Of a stretch of 64,000 nucleotides of DNA, positions 10,330-20,820 are shown piece after piece; positions within the stretch are counted from its first letter, which is position 1, and each line of letters starts with the position of its first letter. The DNA lies in assembly GCA_023014485.1 (NCBI GenBank), contig JAJOZX010009422.1, positions 227,501 to 291,500 on the forward strand. Direction: 5' to 3'. This DNA is from Bathynomus jamesi. Lineage: Eukaryota; Arthropoda; Malacostraca; Isopoda; Cirolanidae. Under the pieces are notes generated by a model that saw only the letters and a program-made list of their open reading frames with translations, was not told the DNA's origin and did not search any database. The translations under genes were made by a program, and so were the position numbers.

Positions 10330-13300
10330 TGAGGTACAGCATCATGGCCCGATCATCGATATTACAGATGACCTCGACGACAGTGTAGTTGTTGTCACAG
10401 ACTCCATCCCCGCTAACGAGCCCACACCAGCGATACCTGTAGCACGCGACAATTCAAAGCGGAGGCATGATGAAAAGCCCTCCACGTCAGGTATAAAGCT
10501 TGCCAGGATTGCGCCGGTCTTTAGACCAACAGTAATAGAGCCCCAACCTTCTACGTCTTACGACACAACCGCACAATAGTACCTCCTCAAATAAAAATAT
10601 ACCTCCTTATTCCAGTTCAATTCCGGGTACATCCTCCACAGCAGCAGCAGCTTCTCATTCTGTAAAGGATGGTATAATATTCGAGTTGGTGCGCACCGCC
10701 ACCCCCACCCCAGCCCTGACTAGAAATCGGTATATAATCAGGGTTGATCCTAGATCCATGTACAGCAATGGTGTTGAACACGGACTGAGGTGTGTAGTTG
10801 AACGTATTGTGGAGTTTGCCTAGAGAACCGCGACGAAAGTGGAATCAGGTCGAGGCTGTCCTTCGGGTTCGGTTGAGATGACGGGAATGTAGATGATTTT
10901 TGGGTAGTAATACCATTCAGACGCTTGGCATCTGTAGATACAGAGTATATATTACGCCTTATAATGCAGGCCTCTCAAAGTAATACAGCTTGCAATATGG
11001 ACAACTTCACGGTTGGTATTGACAGTGTATTCCGTGTTGCGGGTCATGGTGCCACATCTTATACCCTTAACTTCAATTCTCAGGCTATTTATACGCGGCA
11101 TATAAACGTCGTTCGTGGTTGCGGCTTTATAGCATTAGTCTTGGCCCGTATGTTTACTGTACTAAATACACGGGTCTAAAACATTTGGTTGCCTACGGTT
11201 GTGCAGCGTGCCTGTAAACTAGCTCTAGACTGTAAATTTGAGTTTCAGTGTAATATGGGTCCTGAAGAGCTGAGAAAGGTAGAGCAGGAAATGAATGTTC
11301 GTATAAATGCAAAAAAATTCACTTTACTACATAAAGGTCAAATCATGATAATAAAAACCCACTCCAATAGAGAGAGTTTATTTCCACAACACTTTCGATG
11401 CCCACTGGCATCCTCTTCGGGTGGATACAGAAAAAATTTGGAGTGGATGATCGTCGTAGGACTGTATGTTTTTAAAAGCTGTGTGAGAGATCGTACAAAC
11501 CCCCTACTTATTTTAGGATTGTCAGGAACATCGTATCTCCCCATCCGCAATATAAGGGACCTTTACGCGAGTTATGATAAAAGTCGAAAATATGGACGGC
11601 ATCATGATTTGTGTAAGGGATGTCTCGAGTTTGCGGAAGATAGAGTGAAACATTGTAAGGATTTCCACATGGTATGTGCGCAGTGCAAAAGTTCCAAATG
11701 TGAAAGCAGTGTGGTTGAAGCTGAGAAGAGGGACTGTGATGAGTGCAGACGCACATTTTTCAATAATAACTGTTTTGAGCTCCATAAATGAATTGGCACA
11801 TGCAGGAAAATGAAAATCTGTGAATGTGATATGTTTCATATGATGGATAATTGGGGGAATTTCAAGCATAAATATGATGAAATTCACTGTTCTACTTGCC
11901 ATGAGAAATATAAGGTGGTTGGAGTAAAGTATGTATGTTAATGAAAGACGCTAAATGTAAAAATAGACCTTGTATAACTCTGTACTACGATATAGAAACA
12001 TATACGAACGCTGAAACCAAAGAGGTCATTTCACATCTACTTGTAAGCCAGACTATCTGTGATAAGTGTATGGAGATCGAATGTGATGAGTGTCACAAAT
12101 GTGGTAAACGGACAAACGTTTTTAAAACTATTGCAAACGACAGTCCCGTGAAACTCATTGTGTCCTATATTGTCAAATTAGCGGACAAGTTCAAAATAAT
12201 GACTGTTTATATTCATGCCCATAACGGTACAAAATTTGACACACAATACCTTTATAAGGAACTGCTTGAGCACGAATCATCTGAGATATTTACAGATGAT
12301 CCCTTGAAAAGAGTAAACAAACTTATACAGATGCAAATAAGAGGTAATGTACAGTTTAAAGACACCTTATTATTCACACATTGTAAATTGGCAAAGCTAC
12401 CCAAGGTAATGGGTGTAGCCGGCGATGTTTCAAAAAGATATTTCCCTTCCACATTCCTCACTAGCGAAACTTTAAATTACGTAGGACTACCTCCACCCAA
12501 ACATCACTTTAACTATGAATGTATGAGTACAGGTGAACATGAAAATTTTGACCGCTACTACAACAGTTTTAATGAATCTAATCCTTACAATAAAGTTCAT
12601 GAATTTGAGCGTTATTGCGTGAATGATGTGCGCGTGCTCAGAGTATGTTTCCAGGCCTTTAGAAGGATGTACATAAACCTTTTTAAATGCGATCTGTTGC
12701 AAGTCGCAACCACGATTGCCTCATTGTGCTTTACGGTGGTCAAGAACAATTTCATGCCTAAAGACACTTTAGCCGTCATTCACAGAAACAATCCCCGCAG
12801 TTATGGGCAAAAAGCTATTTAATAGCTCATACACATACAGCAACAGACAGGTGTATACATAAAGCATGCCCGCAACACGGGGGAAGTACCCATTAATGTT
12901 AATGGTCGTGGTTTTTGGGTTGATGGTCTAAGCGAAAACCGTGCCACTGGTGAGAAGACTGTGTATTCCTTTAACGGTTGCTGGTGGCACGGATGCTCAC
13001 GTGTTGAGTGTGGAATCGTAGGAGATATCCACGGTAGATCTCCTTCCCACAGTCTTGCATGGACCCGCACCCCCGATCAACTTATAGGCGCCCGGTTGAC
13101 TCACAAGGTCTTGTGGGAGCATGAGTATGATGCACGGATGGAAACAGATGGACAGTACCGTGAAGAAATAAACACGATCAAGCGTTCAATGATGTTGGAT
13201 CCTCTCAAATGCGGTGATAGCTTCTTCGGAGGGCGTACAAATCCCTTCAAGCTATACTTTCCGCCTAGGTAGGGAGTGAAACTCCATTACTATGACTTCT

Positions 13301-14483
13301 GTGCTTTATATCCCTATGTGATGAAGAACAATCCGTACCCCGTAGGTGAAGCTGAGAAACTGGTGGGACCTGATCTGCCCACCATCGAGGTGTTCTCAGC
13401 AAATTTCAACGGGTACTATTTCGGGCTTTCTTTTGTAGACGTGCTCCCCCCTCGCGATTTATGGATGCCGATCTTACCCGTCGTTGTAGACCACACACTC
13501 ATTTCCCCTGTGCGTTAAGTGTACAAAGGAGAACAATGGGGGTTGTAATCACACAACCAACCAGCGTAAGATCAGAGGTGTATATACAATCCCTGAGTTA
13601 GACCTAGCCGTTCGCCATGGCTACAGAATATTGAAGATATATGAGGTGTGGAGGTTTCAGAAACTACCCAACCTTTTCACGCCATATATAAACACTTTTT
13701 TGAAGGATAAGGTAGAGGCATCAGGGTATCTGCGAAGAGTTGATACCGAAGATGGAAATTCGACTTATATTCAACGTTACCGTGACCGTGAAGGTATACA
13801 GCTTGACTGCTCCCAAATTATAAAGAACCAAGCAAAATTTACACAGAATACTGGCAAGGGGAACGTTCATTTGGCTCAAAGTCTGGATTATGCCAACGCT
13901 CCCTATAAAGAGGTCATGGAGATCGTGAATATAGGTAACACTTACATAATAAAGTATAACATTACCGAATTGGCTACAGATACCTCACGGGTTACAAATA
14001 TACCTGTAGCCAGCTTCACAACGGCCTACGCACGCATCAAACTTTGGGACCTATTGCATTCTCTTGGTCGGAGGGATTTGTACGCCGATACAGATAGTGT
14101 GATATTCACAGAGAGGGAGGGTGAATACATGCCTTCTATTGGTGAATTCATCGGAGAGTTGACTGATGAGATCAAGGATGAGTATGGAGACATCGCATAC
14201 GCCTTCCCTTTGTCTCAACAGGGCCAAAACTTATCGGGTACGGGTAAGGGTGGGTGAGTATATGAAATATATCGCGAAGGATAAGGGTATCACGCTCAAC
14301 CAGGCGAATCGGTGGGTCGTTAAATGTGATTCGTTGAAGGATCTAATGTGTTTGGAAGATGAAGGCGACCAGCCGCCCCAACTTACTGTAGGAACCCACA
14401 ATTTTCGGGCGCAGAAGCTAGGGGGCTTGAAGAAACTTAGGGGTACGAAGGCGTGCGGTAACACTTATAGGAAACGTTACTAA
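10330..14483 (+). pseudogene. Protein-primed family B DNA polymerase of the Polinton
   Basis: The gene is one long decayed frame series. 10330-10570 is an acidic then Ser/Pro-rich leader. 10925-11791 is an N-terminal region with a Cys/His-rich block (CKGCLEF to CDECRRTFF). 11935-12822 is the 3'-5' exonuclease with LYYDIET, HAHNGTKFD and YCVNDVRVL. 12961-13272 has FNGCWWHGC and FFGGRTN. Motif A is YYDFCALYPYV at 13290, motif C is YADTDSVIF at 14085. The thumb end is at 14250-14483. Frameshifts or stops occur near 10570, 11180, 11790, 12825, 13270, 13515 and 14250. Motif B around 13850 is degenerate. Protein-primed PolB copies Polinton ends from a terminal protein. Confidence 0.92.
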
Positions 14484-14822
14484 GTGTCTGGGACCTATGA
14501 TACCGTATCTTTTCGATACCACAATCTTTAATTGTTATATATGTCTATTGTTAACGATATGTTTATTTATTACACATATTTGTAAATATATATACCTTAA
14601 ATAATTCGTTTATTAAATAAATCGTGTTTCAATTAGCGTTTCACATCTTTTTTTTTTGTGTGTGTGTGTGTGTACAGGAGAAAGTTCTAAGCTCCGCCCC
14701 CTGTATGATCGGTCACGTGACTCCTGCTACTACCTGGGCATATCTCTACCCTGCGTGCTCAGTTGACTGTTGCATTCCCTGGATCTAAGACGTGTATCTT
14801 CCCACGTAGACGAAAAATATTA
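14484..14822. other. Intergenic spacer after PolB
   Basis: AT-rich, with a short (GT)n run at about 14655-14672. It ends with a GC-richer stretch containing TCACGTGA. No ORF I would call. It may hold the promoter for the downstream ORF group, but no motif is diagnostic. Confidence 0.3.
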
Positions 14823-15382
14823 ATGGCTACCTTTAATATTGCGTGTTCGACGTTTATGAAGTGGTATTCAGCAAAGTGTGAAGATATGGTTACTGAATGG
14901 CTCCCTATTCCGACCTTCTTTGATACTTTTAAGGCTGCATTGAATCGTGCGAAGGAACAAGAGGTACAAATATTCTACGGCTATTTTGGCGGGAGCATTG
15001 CGGGATTTCGTGATACTAGCGATGAATTGAATTATGTTGTAGGACTAAACTTTATTAAAGGTTACATATACCGTGAAGTAAAAGAAACAACACGTGCAGA
15101 AGAGAAGCAACGGTTATGGTTAGTGAGTCTTGATGAGTGGTTAACAAGCGATATTATGTCATGTTGCATCATACTGAACACGCATACCCTGCGAATGAGA
15201 ATGTATATCTTGTCATAATGGAGAATCTGAAGTATTTTTACCACTACATTAATATATATCATGCCGAGGTTTGTAGTGAGGTTGTGACTAAAGGCCAGCG
15301 TGAGTTTTTAACAGAATTTAGAGACGAGTATCGCCTGCTAAGCAAAAAAGAAAAATATGGGCATATGTTTTTCCTCAAATAG
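14823..15382 (+). pseudogene. Unrecognised Polinton downstream ORF A
   Basis: From ATG at 14823 (MATFNIACSTFMKWYSAK) the frame runs to about 15160 (LWLVSLDEWL). The coding sense then moves one frame to a block with HHTEHAYPANENVYLVIMEN and REFLTEFRDEYRLLSKKEK, ending at 15382. The product would be about 187 residues, rich in aromatic and acidic residues, with no motif I recognise and no membrane segment. It lies on the same strand as PolB and is followed within 25 bases by ORF B, like a transcription unit. Possible roles of such cargo genes (host interaction, DNA metabolism) are guesses. Confidence 0.45.
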
Positions 15383-15402
15383 TGCGTCGCAGTGTGAATA
15401 AA

Positions 15403-15823
15403 ATGTTTTTATTTCGTGAAAATCCCCCTGAACGAAAATGTCTGGTGCGCATTCTGGAGAGTGGGAGTGATAAAACATTAAAGCCGGTATTGCTTCATGT
15501 ATCGGAAAATTTCTCAAAACAGCTACCCAGTATAATGGGATACAAGTATTCTCTTTCCCGTTGGAACAACACCGTACACGATTCATCAGCTTATGGTGTG
15601 ACTCACTCTCCCGTCAAGTCGATCCGTCCACCTGTGGCTCATAGTCATCTCAGAGCTTGAACCGACTGGACACTCCTCGAATACGATGGAACTTCCTTTG
15701 AGAAGCATTCTCAATGCCGTGTATGATGTGTCCGTGACGAAGTCATTGCGCGTGTTCAGGCGTGAAACAGGTGACATTAATTATGTAATGGAAACGACTT
15801 TTAGACAAACAAATTCTGTTTAA
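15403..15823 (+). pseudogene. Unrecognised Polinton downstream ORF B
   Basis: An ATG at 15403 opens MFLFRENPPERKCLVRILES and the frame continues to about 15590. A second block in another frame (LWLIVISELEPTGHSS, then LNAVYDVSVTKSLRVFRRE) carries the coding sense to a TAA at about 15823, so one frameshift is inferred. About 140 residues. The two blocks have similar composition and fit end to end, but no family is recognised. It is tightly spaced with ORFs A and C. Confidence 0.35.
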
Positions 15824-15852
15824 AGAATGTTGTGTATCTAAGTGTTGAGGAG

Positions 15853-16287
15853 ATGAATAGAGTCTTCGTGGTAGTCGAGAAGTGGAGTGAGGATCGTTAT
15901 AAAATACCTACAGGTGCAGGTACAAGAAGAGAGCAGATTAGTGATAGCCCCTCATACGCCAATGTTTATACGTTGTTTATAAATAACGATCAGCCATGCA
16001 TTGATATACAATTGTTGTGGAGGAATGCTTCTGAAAATAACGTCTTTGTCCCTACGCGAAACCGTTTCATCCTCGACAGAATGTTTGAAATCGTCGGTTT
16101 CCACAAGTTGAAGCCTATATTAGACGCACGTGTTACGGATATGCCTTATTTTGATACGGTTCTTGAATACGCATTCACCGCTCTGCTCGAAGGGTTTACC
16201 GAGTGTAGAACTGAACAAGACGAGAATGGTCTAGAGCTGGATGCTTATTTAAAAGGTTTAGACTCATTGAAATACCATGAACTTTGA
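15853..16287 (+). CDS. Unrecognised Polinton downstream ORF C (intact)
   Basis: An open 144-residue frame from ATG at 15853 (MNRVFVVVEKWSEDRYKIP) to a stop at 16285. It contains TLFINNDQPCIDIQLLW, RFILDRMFEIVGFHKLKP and a long acidic end (FTECRTEQDENGLELDAYLK). A GTG codon 21 bases upstream is in frame but the ATG is the likelier start. No motif is recognised. It is notable that this ORF is still open while the structural and polymerase genes of the same element are riddled with stops. Confidence 0.5.
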   Translation: MNRVFVVVEKWSEDRYKIPTGAGTRREQISDSPSYANVYTLFINNDQPCIDIQLLWRNASENNVFVPTRNRFILDRMFEIVGFHKLKPILDARVTDMPYFDTVLEYAFTALLEGFTECRTEQDENGLELDAYLKGLDSLKYHEL

Positions 16288-16403
16288 TACAAAGCACTTG
16301 AACGGTACAGGGCTGAGCTCGCCTAACCGTTTACCCTGAAGAGCTGTTTTTTATATAGTGAGCAGTTGTCGTTACGACTTAGAAGATTATTTCAACTGTC
16401 ACT

Positions 16404-16727
16404 ATGAATTGTGAGGATGAACCCTCGATTGAAAAGAGTGTTTATAAACTTGTATTTAATAATGATGTTGTGGCTAACGGTGACCTCTTTGTACGTGCTT
16501 TTGAATGTATTCTAGCCGTGTTTAAAGACAACTTGCCAACCGAATGTAAAGTGGGCACAAAAATAGTATTGAATGATATGAAGGCTATTTACATCGAGTA
16601 TAGACATCTCTATAACTTCAGCTGTGAAATAATGTTAAATCGTATTTACTGCGTAGTGCAAAGCAACAATGATGTGACTGTAGACTCGATCACGTGCGAG
16701 TTTAGTGTTTTAGTTAAGCGCAGTTGA
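16404..16727 (+). CDS. Unrecognised Polinton downstream ORF D (intact)
   Basis: An open 107-residue frame beginning MNCEDEPSIEKSVYKLVFNN with ATG in a reasonable context. The middle (VRAFECILAVFKDNLPTE) and the beta-rich end (VQSNNDVTVDSITCEFSVLV) suggest a small folded domain. No family is recognised. It is the last ORF before the AT-rich tandem sequence. It could be a small regulatory or host-interaction protein of the element; this is only inference from position and size. Confidence 0.45.
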   Translation: MNCEDEPSIEKSVYKLVFNNDVVANGDLFVRAFECILAVFKDNLPTECKVGTKIVLNDMKAIYIEYRHLYNFSCEIMLNRIYCVVQSNNDVTVDSITCEFSVLVKRS

Positions 16728-16734
16728 ACATAAA

Positions 16735-17400
16735 TTGTATGCATTTAGCAGTATATTTATTTCAATATATTTAATTGTTTAATATAAGTGTGTGTATACA
16801 TAGATTTCTCTTGTACTATTATTTTGATGGTTATACTTCATCGTTTTGTATTTCTTATATTATTATTTTTTATTTTATTTTTTATCATACACTATATATA
16901 GTCCTCGTTCGTATTTCTTATATTATTATTATTTTTTGATTGTATATATGTTCTTCGTTCGTATTTCTTATACTATTATTATTTTTTATTGCATATATTC
17001 CTCGTTTGTATAGGATTGTATATTTATTTTCTATATATTTCATAAAGTTTATGTATTTTGAGGGTTTTGCAGTATATTTATTTTCTATATATTTAATTAT
17101 TTGATATAAATGTGTGTATATAGATTTCTCCTGTATTATTATTTTGATGATTATATTCCATCGTTTAAAACTGTGTATTTCTTATATTATTATTTTTTAT
17201 TTTATTTTTTGATTATTATATATATTCTTCGTTAGTATTTCTTATATTATTATTATTTTTTATTGCCTGTATTCCTCGTTCAACTTGTGTAGAGAATGAA
17301 CTAATTTCATTGTGCATTTATTTTCTATATATTTCATAAAATTATTTCCAATAATTTGTCTAAATAAACAGAATGATGTAATGGTGTTTTATTTAATTCT
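16735..17400. repeat. AT-rich tandem duplication downstream of the Polinton ORFs
   Basis: A block beginning GCAGTATATTTATTT at about 16747 recurs at about 17071, giving a period near 324 bp. Within each unit, a shorter motif (TTCGTATTTCTTATATTATT) recurs irregularly, for example near 16911, 16958 and 17230. Polinton termini often hold tandem repeats, so this may be near the right end of the element, but no matching left-end copy was found. Confidence 0.6.
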
Positions 17401-18562
17401 TTTGGTTGTATATATAAACGATATTATTTAATTACATGTATACCAAATGGCTGGTTACGCCTTCTTAACCGACTGGCTGCTTAAGACTTCTAAGCCAACT
17501 GTTAAGAATATATGTTTTAATTAGATAAATAGCGCAATCTAGCAACTCAACTCTAATAATGTATACCTGAAGAAGCCATTTACGCCTTCTAAGCCAACTG
17601 GCGGATTAAGGCAACTGGCTCATTAGGACCTTATAAAACAGCGGGCGTTCGGATGAACTCTCATTATGCGTCTGGCTGGGGCTAGGCGAACATCTCTATC
17701 CTCTTAGGTTAAGGCTTTGGTTAGGGTTTCCCTTTGGTGGTGAGGACATCCCACCTTCTCCCCAAAGACTCTCCTCCTCCTTTCTCTCCCTTTCTTAGGT
17801 TATGGTTACCCCTTTGGGGTAACCTCCCTCCTCCCTTCTCCCCCCAAAGCTCCCTCCCCTCTTCATTGCAACTTGGGGGATAACCCCTCCCCCTTCTTTG
17901 TTGCATAACCCTTTGCAACATTGCATTGCACTCGTTCATTTTGCGCCCATACTACTAATAGGGTGTACGAACTTCACTCTTACTCAGGGAAAGTAGATGT
18001 TCCTCCGGTTCCTAGTCTCGAAAGAGCACTTGTATCCTCACTTGGCAAACTTAAGTTGCTGAGTGTTGATAAACTTTTGAGTTGAGGGTAAAGGGTATAA
18101 ATGGATAAACCCAGTTTCTGTGTTGGTTAAGTTTGTTAACATCTAGTACGATTATTTTCAAGATCATGAGAAAAGTTGCTACATTATTGTATTATTTCTC
18201 GAATTACTTCATAATTATTTCAAATAGTTACGGTAATCTTCACTTAGCAGGAACTTCACTCCATCTTGGGGAATTTAGATGCTAAAAAGCCCTTGTATCC
18301 TCACTTAGCATGGAGTTGCAAATTAGCCTATTGCTCTCCATCAAGTTTACAGTAACTTATTTCTTTGTGCAATGAGCGAGCTCTCCTTCTGATTCTCAAC
18401 TAGAAACGCTTTATTGATAGTGAACGCTCATTCAACTGTGGCATAACCATGTGAAAGACACATGGTTCTAACCATGGTTGCATCACTGTCTGTCATGATT
18501 TCAAGCACTCCAGACGAATTTTCCGTGAAAATCGACAGAGCTTTTTCTTCATTTCATCGCTC
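17401..18562. other. No gene; local repeats and a pyrimidine-rich block
   Basis: 17438-17640 has diverged repeats of a CTTCTAAGCCAACTG-type motif. 17700-17930 is strongly pyrimidine-rich (TCTCCTCCTCC-type). Around 17965-18060 and 18240-18320, a pair of related segments share AACTTCACTC and CTTGTATCCTCACTT, with a weaker third copy near 19215. I see no coding region. Confidence 0.35.
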
Positions 18563-20200
18563 CTACAGTTTGTGGTATTCACTCTCTACTTTATTCGCAC
18601 CACTCCCACTAGTCAGATCACTTGGAACGAACTTCTTCAAAGCAATATCCACTTTAGAAGATTTTAAATCACTTTTCATTACACTTGGGTTCACCTTCAC
18701 CTTACTATACCGTAATGAACACTTTTCTTGAAGTTGCTGTGTCACACAGATGATGAAAGAGCTACTTTCTTGAAGAAAATTAGTAATCTCTTCTTTTCTT
18801 AGTTGACTTCTGCACTTTCGAATCTCTTCACCTATAGCAAAGCCCAATTCAACATAACTAGGTGACTTGAGGATGTTTTTCTTGGACAGGTCTAGTTGGC
18901 TCAACTGCTTGGCTGACTGGTCTTTCACAAGGTCTTCTTTGACCACTCTGTTCATCAGGCCTTGCAAAATTGAGTTCAAATCATTATAGAGGAAAGGCAT
19001 CATTAGAACATCGGTTTGGCATTCCGTAAGGAATTCCTCAAGCACATTCGCTATATTGTGAAAGAAAGTCACTTTAGCAGGAAGAAGAGGACTTTCCAGA
19101 GCTTTCTTCAGTTGTTTGTGCGATTGACTTTTAGATTCCTCTTTTGTTCTTGAAACTTCCTCTACAAACTTCGTCATTTTTGGGATTAGGTTAAGTGCCC
19201 TGGATGCCACTGATATTCTTCACTTAACGTTTAGCGCAAAACTTCAGGGGGAATTTTGATGCTGATAAACCATTGTTATCTAGGAATATTGCTCGCCTTG
19301 TTGGTGAATCTTTGTAAATATAGTAGATGGCCGTAAAATTCGATCAACTTGCTAGTAGTCATTGCTGTGGTCAGCAGTTTTTAGGCTTCCGCAAACTACA
19401 TGTAATGAACACGTGCCACGGTCCATGAAAGGAGGAACGTCATCACCACGGCTGACTTTCAAAAACCTCAGGAATTTGTGATTAACAGTTGGGCCATGCA
19501 TTGACACTTGGAGTAGCTGCGTCTTGTTCAATCCATCTACATCCAGAATATCTTCTGATTTCGCTCGTTCTAGGAAGATGGAGGTGAGGTATTGCGTTAC
19601 AATTTTTTTTCCATCAAAGTAACGGATGTGCAGAGCCATCTGTCCTCTTTGTGCAATTTTGTTGAGTGATTCACCAAATAGAATGATATAAAAATTTAAC
19701 TGAAGGACAGACTTCTTCAATTCACCAGCAAAGTAGGCGCTAGGAGATGTGTATTTTGTAATGGTGTATCTAATCTTATCCTTTGAAGTCACAAATCTTC
19801 TAGCTATTTCACTTTCCGAAAACAGTCTCCTGAACAGAGTCGCACCTACTGCTCTAGTTCGCAATGATGACTGCGTTATCACTGCGTTCAAACACAAAGA
19901 ATTTCTGCTTCTGTAGCTGCTTCACTCACAACATATTTTTGCAGTGTTTGTGTTGCTTCACTCTGTGAGGCTAGTAGACCGAATGGAGAAAGATGTGTCA
20001 ACCACTGGCAAGGATTTAGAGAAAAGTTGTTCGAGCCGTGGAGTTGTTGTTTTTTTAATTACAGTAATATACTTTGTATATTTAGCGTGACTTCTGAGAG
20101 TAGCTTCGCCCATGCGGCTCAAGCTCACTGGTTTTTTGCATAGTTTACAAAATGCCCCAGTAATGTTTTGTTTCCTGTATCCAAGTGTGGTATTGAGATC
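18563..20200 (-). pseudogene. hAT-like transposase, catalytically dead
   Basis: Read leftward, a BED/C2H2-like start near 20150 (FCKLCKKPVSLSRMGEATL) leads into a block at 19352-19897 (SESEIARRF, YFAGELKKSV, GQMALHIRYFD, HKFLRFLKVS, CSLHVVCGSLKT). After about 140 bp of decay, an all-helical block follows at 18563-19210 (MTKFVEEVSRTKEESK to ECQTDVLMMPFLYNDL and YVELGFAIGEEIRK). This matches an abundant invertebrate hAT-like family. Both catalytic aspartates expected in FDES and SMDGP positions are changed, to FGES and SMHGP. Terminal repeats were not located. Confidence 0.65.
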
Positions 20201-20820
20201 CTTCAGACAACCAAGAAGATTTGAACTGGTACTATGACTTCGGAGACATGATGGCTACAGATCTGAAAAGGAAATACTGTACATATTTTAATGAAAAAAA
20301 ATTTCATAGTTCAGTTTTAAAGGACCTTACAGTATATCACAGTAAAGTTTAGCAATATAAAAGAAACAATTTTTCTTAGTAAAATATGTAGAACTGAAAA
20401 TTAAGCATGCATAGGTAAAACACACTACTATAGTTAAATATTGCATGTATATTAGGGCGGAGTGAAACACAACTATTTATTTCAAATTTATTTGCCTCAC
20501 TTGTTTTTTGGTGTATTAGAACATAAAAATGATGCATTCAGTCATTTAATGTTTGTAACTCAAACCATCTCGCATTTTCACATAAAAGCAAAATGGCCAT
20601 CAGCCGGTTGTCCATAAATAAAAATATGCTCATAACATAAAAAGAAAGTGTTCTATCAAAAAAAATAATTGAAGAAAAACGCTTTATAATGCAAAACTAT
20701 ACTTAAAAAACACCATTGTGCATACATTGTATTGAATTAAAATTGTATCTGGTCTCACTTGGTTGGATGCCGTAAATCAATTACATTTGAATGCGATATA
20801 AAACCCGCTCATCTCAAATA
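20201..20820. other. AT-rich spacer, no gene
   Basis: AT-rich sequence between two decayed element genes. No ORF, inverted repeat or RNA gene that I can support. Confidence 0.3.

Larger units (their letters stand above)
1032..16727. mobile_element. Decayed Polinton/Maverick (adintovirus-like) element, gene-bearing span
   Basis: This span carries the diagnostic Polinton gene set: protein-primed PolB, retroviral-type integrase, FtsK/A32-type ATPase, adenain-like protease, major and minor jelly-roll capsid proteins, a small basic virion protein and two conserved accessory ORFs. The morphogenesis and integrase genes are on the minus strand and PolB is on the plus strand, a usual divergent layout. 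Nearly all genes have frameshifts or stops and two are split by younger transposons, so the copy is dead. The span given is only that of recognisable ORFs. Expected long terminal inverted repeats and a 6-bp target duplication were not found. Four plus-strand ORFs downstream of PolB are unusual. Confidence 0.9.
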
